A DNA stretch of 64,000 nt from Naematelia aurantialba (lineage: Eukaryota > Basidiomycota > Tremellomycetes > Tremellales > Naemateliaceae). A model generated the notes under the pieces. That model did not search any database and was not told where the DNA came from. It saw nothing but the letters and a program-made list of their open reading frames with translations. The position numbers and the translations under genes are program-made. Of this stretch, positions 55,960 to 64,000 are shown in pieces. The DNA lies in the NCBI GenBank assembly GCA_021527695.1, contig JAKFAO010000001.1, positions 2,108,001 to 2,172,000 of the forward strand. The letters are read 5' to 3'. The stretch's first letter is position 1; every line of letters starts with the position of its first letter.

Positions 55960-56031
55960 TTCCTGTTCGTATAACGGTTAGTATGCTCGCTTGTCACGCG
56001 GGAGATCGGAGTTCGATTCTCCGACAGGAAG
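55960..56031 (+). tRNA. tRNA-Asp (GTC)
   Basis: The 72-nt cloverleaf has acceptor arms TTCCTGT and ACAGGAA, a D-arm with GTATAACGGTTAGTAT, an anticodon loop TTGTCAC (anticodon GTC), and a T-loop TTCGATTC. The discriminator is G. No intron. A T5 run at 56039-56043 is the expected Pol III terminator. Confidence 0.95.
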
Positions 56032-56382
56032 GATCGTCTTTTTGCTTCTGTCCAGTTGCGTGTCCTTCGTGTCCGTAAAGCTTAAACCCGAGGCTTGGAC
56101 CCGAGATTGGTCTCCACTACTGGCATTAGAGAAGCCGGCGTGCCTTAGTGCATGTGCATTGAACTCGCTGTCAGGTCGCACAATGCTAGGAGGTCACCTT
56201 AGAGCATTGTAACCTGGTCGACTCCAGGGATCCACTTTTGCGCCCAATATAGGCGTTGTAGTCTCCAGTGGGCACTACTGGCATGACTTCTCCCTCGCTC
56301 GAGGTGGATAGTCATATTGCACAGTCGACCGCTCATTTACGAGACAGCGCGATTAAAACTGGAAAGCAGCAAAAAGACGATC

Positions 56383-56454
56383 CTTCCTGTCGGAGAATCG
56401 AACTCCGATCTCCCGCGTGACAAGCGAGCATACTAACCGTTATACGAACAGGAA
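56383..56454 (-). tRNA. tRNA-Asp (GTC), inverted identical copy
   Basis: Identical in sequence to the tRNA-Asp at 55960-56031 but on the minus strand, so the two genes are transcribed towards each other. The terminator T-run is also shared (reverse complement at 56371-56375). Confidence 0.95.
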
Positions 56455-56714
56455 TATTTCGTGTTTCAGTGAAACACTATATGTATTATATATATTTCAG
56501 AAAAAACCTTCCGAATTGTACGCAAAATGGAACACGAAGCCCGGTGGAGGTGATTCGATGCCCTGGAGAGCCGAATGGCGCCATAGGTACCACCATGTTG
56601 TTACAGCGGTCCTGTTCTACCTACTTAGCAGCAACATCAGCTCTCAAGCCGGCCTCTTTCGCACCTTGCGTGTACATCGTACCTCCCTGTACGGTCCGAT
56701 ACCCGTGCAGAACA

Positions 56715-58111
56715 ATGTCGTCTAGCACTGAGATCCCCAAAACGATGCAGGCGATCCGGGTACGTCTCTCTCTCTCCCGACCTCTGCTAGCACATGCTCT
56801 TGTGAAGGGTGGTGGTGGTGGGATGGCCCAAGCTGAGCCGCGTCGTAGGTCGAGAAGAATGGGGGGCCTGAAGTGAATGTCCTCAGGGAGATTCCCGTGC
56901 CGACCCCGCAGGACGGCGAGGTGCTCATCAAGGTTGAGTATACGTGAGCTTGCCTCCTTGCAGTTGCCCGGCTTGCTCCGCTCCTGACACACTCGGCGTA
57001 GGGGTGTCAACTTTATAGATAATTGTGAGCCGTGGATACGTGGCTGGGCTGTGCTACATCCTGACAATGAGACTAGACCAGCGCTCGGGGCTATACCAGC
57101 GACCACTACCATACACGGTCGGGCAGGACGCGATTGGTATTCTTGCGTCTCTGCCCACTTCTGTGCCGTCGACCTCGCTCCCACCGCTGAAGCTCGGCCA
57201 ACGCGTAATCGGTCTCGTCGGCGACGCGTTTGCAGAGTACGTCGTCGCGCCTGCTGGTAAGGTCGCCCCGCTGCCCGAGTACGTCAAGCCAGCGGACGGC
57301 CCGGCGCTGGCAACGACGGCCTTCACCGCTGCTGCGCTCGTGAAGGAGAGTTACGAGGTGAAGCCGGGCGACTGGGTGCTCGTCCGAGCTGCAGCAGGCG
57401 GCGTCGGGACAATCCTGTGCCAGGTGAGTATCTTCTGCCAACTACCCTACACCCCTAGCTGGGCAGGAGTTGACAGCTGCGCATAGCTTGCCAAGTACCT
57501 CGGGGCATCGGTGATCGGCACAACATCGTCGCCTGACAAGGCCAAAATCGCAAAAGAGAACGGAGCAGACCATGTCCTCCTGACGACAGATTCCTCCGAG
57601 ACCAACGTGAAGAAGATCCTCGAGCTCACGGGGGGCAAAGGCGTACATGTAGTTTACGATGGAGTCGGCAAAGATACCTGGGAAGAGGACTTTGAGGTCG
57701 TCAGACCTAAAGCAACAATCGTCACCTTTGGCAATGCTTCGGTGAGTGCACCACAGATCCTCACCTTGAGCGAAAGACAACTCTGCTGACGCAATCACTG
57801 AAACAGGGCCCAGTCCCTGCATTCGTGCCGCTGAAACTCACGCCAAAATGCCTCAAAGTCACCAGACCGACCCTGGGCCCATTCATCAACGAGCCAGAAG
57901 ACTTTGCAAAGTACGCCACCTTTATCTTTGACGCCATCAAAAACGGCGGTCTCAAAGTAAGTTGTCGCGACTCCTCGATGAACTTGAAGGCTGACTCTTG
58001 CAGACCACAACGTATAAAGTGTACGGATTCTCCGCAGAACAAGTAGCTCAAGCTCAAACGGACATCACGTCTCGCGCGACAATCGGAAAACTCGTCATCA
58101 AGGTTGCTTGA
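56715..58111 (+). CDS. ZTA1: NADPH quinone oxidoreductase (zeta-crystallin type)
   Basis: Medium-chain reductase that reduces quinones with NADPH. Seven exons fit: 56715-56759, 56849-56943, 57002-57024, 57077-57423, 57487-57741, 57807-57956, 58004-58111, giving 340 residues. Diagnostic parts: MQAIRVEKNGGPEV, REIPVPTPQDGEVLIKVEY, TGVNFIDN (completed across exons 2-3), YQRSGLYQRPLPYTVGQDA, ADGPALATTAFTAAALV, and the nucleotide-binding loop AAAGGVGTILCQ. VIGTTSSPDKAKIAKENGAD, VHVVYDGVGKDT and a C-terminal GKLVIKV complete it. Exon 3 is only 23 nt. No zinc-binding Cys, as expected for the QOR subgroup. Confidence 0.93.
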
Positions 58112-58172
58112 GTCTGGCAGTCATATCAATCATATCACATGTTATGCATGCCATACGATATGTGCCCGGGTG

Positions 58173-61100
58173 TTACCGCAGATACATCGGTATTCCATAG
58201 GCGACTGGCGCCGCACCCGTCAAGAACTTCAGCTTGCACTCGTCCCTGGACGCGTTGACAGCTTCTACCGTTGAAAAGGGGGATATTGGGAGTAGCGCTT
58301 GCTTGCTCTGTGGCCCCAGGTGTGACGCGTCCAAGTTGAGTTTCTGCAATACCTCGCGCGAAAGGCGATCGATGTCGCGGTCGGTAACGTCCCACAAATT
58401 CGCAATCAATGACGGGCTACGTTGGTAAGCGGAGGCCAAAGAACGTGTAGTGTAGCCTCACCATCCCGCCATCATGTAGCTCCAAGCAGTTCCTGTGCGA
58501 TCCAAATCGCCTTGTTCCTGCAGGTGCCCGCTGGAACAACCCCACAGCATCGTCGTTGCACATCTAGGCAGGTGTCTAACTTTATGAGCGCGGATATACT
58601 GCTCAGCTCCGCCGTGCCCGAAATACCTGAGACTCCATGAGCTGCAGTCCACCCACTAAGCAGACCGCTTACAAGACAAGATCGTGGTTTTCCAACGCTT
58701 GGGCCAGCTCCAGCTCTGTCGGTGGTCGACCGATGATTCCTCTCCATCCTGCTCTTGAAACCATCTGGCCAAGCCAGTCCTCAAAGTGAGCTTGTGTTTT
58801 GTCGAGATCTCCGGACGGGTTCAGTATGTAGAAGACTTTCCGACTGTTTAGGAACATGCGGTCGTCGGAAGGTGAAGGCGACGATGCAGAGAGCCGTCCC
58901 AGGTTTACCTGATCGATGAGGAAAGGCAACGAAGGGATTCGGCTGACCGGCCGGCCTCGGAGTATGGGTATGGACTCCCAGGGCAAGCCTTGAACGTTCT
59001 TGTCCAGCGCCAAGAACAGATGCTCTGGATGGTCCGCTGCGGTGATAGGCTTTGATGCAGCTTCCAATTCGACCAGCGCGCCTTTGACGTCAACCGCGAG
59101 CTAGTGTGATTAGCTGCATCTCCCTCTAGAGTGTGAATCACCCACCTGATCAATGTCCAGATCGTCCGGAGCGATAGGCACGCCACAGAACTGGTATAGA
59201 TCCAGAATGAACCACACCAGATCCTCAATCTCTTCTTCCTTGCTCTTCGAGGGGAGTGTGGCAAAGCATTCCAGCAGCGCGTCGGTAAGCGGATTCTCGA
59301 AGCCCTTTTTAACATCCCGGCCAGCTCCAGCCAAGGCTTCGGCAAATATTTTTTCTAATTTGGCGCTGAAGCCTTGCAGAGTCATCGCTGGTGTTGTGCG
59401 AGGGTTAAGCACGGTCTAGCAAGCTTCAGCAGGTCAAACAACAACTAGCATACCTTGAAGGCACCCAGCCAGAACTGCTCGATCTTCTCCAATAATTCGC
59501 CCAATTGCTTGTCAAGCGCTCGCCGGGTATCCCACCACGCCAGCTTGCCTTCTCTTGTCGTGATACCCTTCGCATTCCGGGCTGTATCGTCACTGCTCTT
59601 GATGATACCCTCAAACTCGGACACGACGTCATCAAATGTGAGGGTGTCCTCATCACCGTCTCGGCGACCTTGACGATCGATCGGGGTGACAAACACGAGC
59701 GGCTCGTGCCCTCGCTGATGACGCGAAAGGAACATGGTATTGCGATCCTCTGACACGTGAATGCTGACCACTGCCCAATTCGAGGGAAGGGATGACAGGT
59801 CGCAATGCTCATTTGAGAGAAAGTCGGTCGAGTACTTGGTCTTCATGGCCGCCCAATGTGATTGGATTGAGTCGTCGGTTGAAGAGCTGTGAGCCAGAAC
59901 AAGTGGATTCGAAGGAGGTCGAGTAGGTGACGCTGGTGCCGCTGAGGTGATAGACGATGAAAGCGACAATTCCGGCCATTTGAGGTCGTCTTGAGGCCCT
60001 TGGGTCAACTTGCCCTCGATAGCTTCTATCAGCTCGCGCTGAAAGGCGATGGAGGACGCCGAAGCCAGTACGTTGGCAGCCGATACAGTCACTTCGGCAG
60101 ATGCTTCACCGAGCGACGTCTGGAATGCTCGAAGCAGCGCGAGGGAGACACACGCCTGTCGCACGTCTTCAATGCGGCCCCGGTTGTTAGCCACCGTGAG
60201 CGCAGACAAGAAAGCTTTTTCCGATCTATGCAGAACCGCCTGGATGGCGTGTCGGATAGACTGGCGATCTCTACCCTCAGTCACCCTTCTGCGCATAGGC
60301 ATGGCGATTGCTAGCAACAATCAGTATGCACATTAGGCTAAGGCTAGACGTAAAACATACTTGATTCAGTGAGGGAGCTCATGAAAAGATCCGACTTGAA
60401 GCGCTCAAGTGCATCGTCAAGACCGATCCGTCCATCAAAGTAGAGCTCGTCGGGCTACCTCATGTCAGCTAACGTTGCGGCTGAAGCTGGTTAGGCTCAC
60501 ACCGTGCAGAGCAAAGGACCGGAGGCGCTCCTCGATTTGGTGGCTCTCTTCGAGGCATTCAGCTTCCCGGAACAGCCAAACTGAGATCTTCAGCTCGATG
60601 AATCGTCATTGTAGAGTTACGTACCTTGCTGCCGCAAGATCTGCACTAACGAAGCCGCCAGTAGCATCTCCGGCCGAGACGCGGTGGTGAGGTTCATCGA
60701 TCCAGAGGCGGACACTCGAGTGATTGACTTCTTGGGACTATCAAGATCAGCTTTAGAGTTTGGAGTTCTCTCTCCAAACCCACGAAGGTAGGAGCGCCTC
60801 CGCTTCAGCAAATGCCGTATCCAAATTGCCAATATCGCTTGAAGCATGAACGAAGATCTCATTGGCTTGCTCTGCTTCCTGTCTTCGGGCGAGGAGTTCA
60901 CCGCGCAACGTCGCGATAGCGATAGCATCGGGGCCATCTTCGACCGTCAGACCCGTCAAGGCCTCCTGAACCTTGTCCTCCGAGTTCTCCAGGCGTCGCA
61001 GACGGTATTGCAGGTTTGCCAGAAGCGTTTTGGCTCGGGACACCATGGTGGAGGACTTCGCGGCGGCGGCGACAATCTCTGCTTGCTTGAGAAAGTACTC

Positions 61101-63996
61101 GCATTCTTTGACCGTCCCGCGTTGAGCGAATGCTTCTGCAAGATCGAACAAAGAGTTAAGGAGATTCTGTCTTGATCAGCGATATCTCCAGGTGCCGTGC
61201 GACTCACCTCGGCAATGTGGAACTGCAATGTGTGTAATCGATGTCCCGTGAACGTCCAAGTTTGCGGAGCTTGAGATGAATGCACGTCGTCCTTAGCAGG
61301 TTCATCTTGCCCAGCCGCCTTCTTGGGAGGAGCGGCGAAGGGATCTTCCGAGGCGTCATCGACGGTCTTGGCATTAGCGGACGTTGCGTCCACAGGCGCC
61401 TTGATTTCCGGCGCCAAGCGACAGATGGCATCCGCTGCTCGAGCACACAGGCGAAAACCGCACGTCAAATGAATCAACGCAGATGAAGCATCGTCTCGAG
61501 AAAGCTTGATGACTGATATCGCTTGGTGCGCCCTTACTAGCCTCTCAATTTGTGCGCAACGGTCGAGAACTCGAGCTGTGAGACTTCCGCCTTTGGGCAG
61601 CTCGATATCGCCGACCAAGCTGCTAGCAAGCTGCAGATCGTCTTGACTAAATGGATTAGCACGACTATCTCCACCACTGTATTCACCTTCTTTGGTAATG
61701 GCCTATACGAGCCAGATGGGCACTATGGAGCAGATGTAGTTCGACGCGAGTCGCAACCGACACTGGCCATTTGGTCTCGTTTACATAACGTATAGTTTGT
61801 GAAAAGACAGTGCTTGCTCGGGAGGTCTTACCAAGCTTGGCATACTCGGTGGCGAGCTCGGCAGAACTGGAAACAAAATCTTTCATCAGTTGCGTTCGCA
61901 TGCCATGCGCACCATCGATGCAGTCCTTCCTGCCACGCAGCAGAGATCTGAGCACCTTGAGTGCTTCCACCTTGAGTAAGACATGCCCGAGCAGACCAAG
62001 TAATGACGCCAAAGCGCCGAGTAGATTGGAGATTCGGGGTAGATCCTCGAATGACGTTTGCGCGACCGCGCTGGACGATAAGCTGGACGTTTCCGGTGCT
62101 TCCGTTGCCGACGCGTGCACAGTCGATTTCTTGCTCTCAGCCTTCTTCATGGGCTCGCTAACTGTGCGCGAGGACTTGGCTGGAGCGCGAGTCGGTGCTC
62201 GTGTGGTTGTGGCCTGTCCAAGTGGTTTTCGCTTCGCTTCGACAGCCTGATCGACAGTTGCCGGGGGAGACGGCGGAATGATCATAGCTCTGAGGTCATG
62301 CATGGCTCGGCTCGCAAAGTCAAAGACCGTTTGAGTCGGCTCGTTTTCGGCGTGGTAGGCGTGGATCGACTGTATCAGAATAGCAGTCGCATACAGCTCC
62401 GATCGAAGGCAAGCCAATTTGGTGTCTTCGGCAAAGTCCTCCAGTCTATAGAGGACATCCACTTCGTGCGCATAGTCCGCAAATAGTGAAGCGTCAATCC
62501 CTGATGCTGAGACGAGAGCCATCACACGACTAAGCATCCGCATGCGGCGCATCGGCATTTGAGAAGCGTTGTAGACTACCAGGACAGCGCGGCCCAGGTT
62601 CAGCGTATTCTCAGCAACTTCTTGGCGATGTTGTCCTTCGTTGAGCAGGATGAAGAGCCGTTCGCCTATCAGTCCCGTCACCTCAGTTGGCATCTGAGCG
62701 TCCGTCAGAGCCTCCGTCACCCTTGATGCGGACATAGTGATGGGGTCGTTCATTATCATGGATGCCATCCGGGACAAGGTTGCGTCCACTTCACTCAGGG
62801 AGCCAAAGGTCTCATTGATCGAAGTGGACCCGGACAGTGCGGCCAAACGGCTGGTGATAGATGGCGGTAATGCTGCCAGACATTCGCAGTATGACACAAA
62901 CCCGCCCTGGAACGGTCAGCCACAACTGAAGAGTACTACTCACCGCTCGATCGCCGTTCTTTTGTCGACACACCGCGAGTAGTTCATACTTCTTGGGAAG
63001 ATGTTCCCTGACTTGGGCCCATATAGAGCTTTGATCGTCGCTTGCGAGAGACAAGGCTTCTCTGCCCCAAGCACACCCCACTTCCACCGAGTTTTGCGCT
63101 TCATCATAACGATTCTCCTTCCAAAGCTTGGTACCATTATTATATGCTGCGGCCGAGAGGCATCGTACCCAATCAGCAACTTCCAGTGCGTTGACCTGTG
63201 CCGAAGCGACTTGGATGAGATCACGAGCTCTGGACAGATACGAGAGTGTCGTGCGGGCGACAGCTGCATCGCCGCCCAATCTTGGAGGATGACGAGACAG
63301 AGCGATGAGACTGTCGACAGCGCCTGCCACGAGATCTTGAGCGACGTCGGCAAGGTTCTACATGTAAGCCACTGAGGCAAATGGCGCACATACTATTGCA
63401 GAATCCGACAGCACGTCGTCCACCAGCTCGACACCTGAGACTAGGCTCTTACGGACTGCTGTAAGCAGCGACGATTCCGCGTTCTCAGCAGCCAGCCGGT
63501 CCAGGATCTTCACGCAAGATCTCCTCATCCGTTCGATAGCGCGAACTGCTTTGGCGAGGCTCGCCCGGGCAGCTTCGCTGTCCTCGAGATTCACCAAAGC
63601 TTCAGCAAGGGTCGTCATGTCCGTCGAAGTGATCGAACTTTCGGCCGTGGCAGACGTCATTGGGGAGGCTTCAGCTGTCCATGGTCAGACTGGGCCTGAT
63701 ATTCTGATACGACACGCACCCAGATACTTGTCCAAGGCAAGTGTGGTCTTGGCGAGATCACCTCCTCGCCGGATAACCTCTGTCTGGGCCGCCATTGGCA
63801 TGTGCTTTCCCCTTGCAGATGGCTTCGATGAACGCGAAGACCCCGAAGGTTGTGAAGTCGGCGTAGACGGGTAAGTCAGTGGGGAAACCGTGCTGGGAGG
63901 CGTTGTGACCTGTAAATTCTCGCTAACCATCATACTCAAGGCACGATCGATAGCAGCAGAGTCGGCCAACTGAGGATTGTCAGCCGACCTCGCCAT
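58173..63996 (-). CDS. ESP1: Separase (cohesin protease), possibly lacking 5' sequence
   Basis: Caspase-like protease that cuts cohesin at anaphase. Fourteen exons fit: 63720-63996, 63394-63674, 62944-63357, 61687-62906, 61208-61646, 60784-61166, 60625-60737, 60501-60580, 60361-60454, 59454-60310, 59146-59415, 58673-59100, 58462-58626, 58173-58416; total 1754 residues. The N-terminal two thirds is helical and TPR-like. The catalytic peptidase C50 part is at the C-terminus: LYFGHGGAEQYIR with His1623, and TTMLWGCSSG with Cys1649. The 26-residue spacing equals that of human separase (His2003/Cys2029). GCPSLIANLWDVTDRDIDRL follows. The first ATG is three bases from the window end, so I cannot rule out an upstream exon. 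It converges with the QOR gene, 61 bp apart. Confidence 0.92.
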
Positions 63997-64000
63997 TACA

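Larger units (their letters stand above)
55960..56454. repeat. Perfect 87-bp inverted repeat formed by two tRNA-Asp genes
   Basis: The arms 55960-56046 and 56368-56454 are perfect reverse complements. Each covers a whole tRNA-Asp gene plus 16 nt of 3' flank including the T-run. The 5' flanks are unrelated. The spacer is 321 bp and shows no gene, although it has several short direct repeats and no obvious reading frame. Confidence 0.92.

Overview
The window is nuclear DNA of a fungus, most likely a basidiomycete (Agaricomycotina, perhaps a tremellomycete). Genes are dense and lie on both strands. Most have several short GT-AG introns, often with a CTGAC/CTAAC-like branch site just upstream of the acceptor. 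I rebuilt the exons by reading frame, splice signals and recognisable family motifs. In all but one multi-exon gene the chosen exons sum to a whole number of codons and rejoin conserved motifs. The exception is the small gene at 33742-34627. No bacterial-style operons, CRISPR arrays or viruses were seen. The species is not identified.

Layout. 583-7449 (+) Nup98-Nup96 precursor; 7833-9058 (+) unknown two-helix membrane protein; 9809-12030 (-) threonine synthase; 13371-15367 (+) unknown low-complexity protein; 16154-20087 (-) large nuclear cap-binding subunit; 20362-21576 (-) HIT zinc-finger protein (ZNHIT3/Hit1 type); 22226-26917 (-) class I cyclic-nucleotide phosphodiesterase with a receiver-like N-terminal region; 28756-29688 (+) intronless NAD(P)-binding epimerase-like protein; 30078-33158 (+) Sel1-repeat chitin synthase regulator with a prenylation motif; 33742-34627 (-) small Tyr/Asn/Ser-rich protein; 35459-40182 (-) large Cys-cluster protein with a possible AlkB-like C-terminus; 40362-42092 (+) equilibrative nucleoside transporter; 42400-43493 (-) RNA polymerase III subunit RPC9; 43953-46685 (+) APSES/ankyrin transcription factor (Mbp1 type); 46749-47158 a MITE with target-site duplications; 47337-49434 (+) F-box protein; 49759-51914 (-) DNA polymerase delta subunit 2; 52277-54239 (+) Rad52; 54371-55582 (-) succinate dehydrogenase membrane anchor; 55960-56454 an inverted pair of identical tRNA-Asp(GTC) genes; 56715-58111 (+) quinone oxidoreductase; 58173-63996 (-) separase.

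How the genes relate. Most are housekeeping genes with no shared pathway, as usual in fungi. The right third holds a loose set of replication, repair and cell-cycle genes: an Mbp1-type regulator, a divergent POLD2/RAD52 pair sharing a 362-bp promoter, and separase. The left half holds RNA export, cap-binding and snoRNP-assembly genes.

Most notable features: the 392-bp MITE with perfect 9-bp duplications; the 87-bp perfect inverted tRNA-Asp repeat; minisatellites inside introns and 3' flanks; 6- and 11-nt microexons; two GC-AG introns; an apparently defective splice donor in the small gene; and the Cys-cluster protein, whose putative AlkB-like domain seems to lack standard iron ligands.
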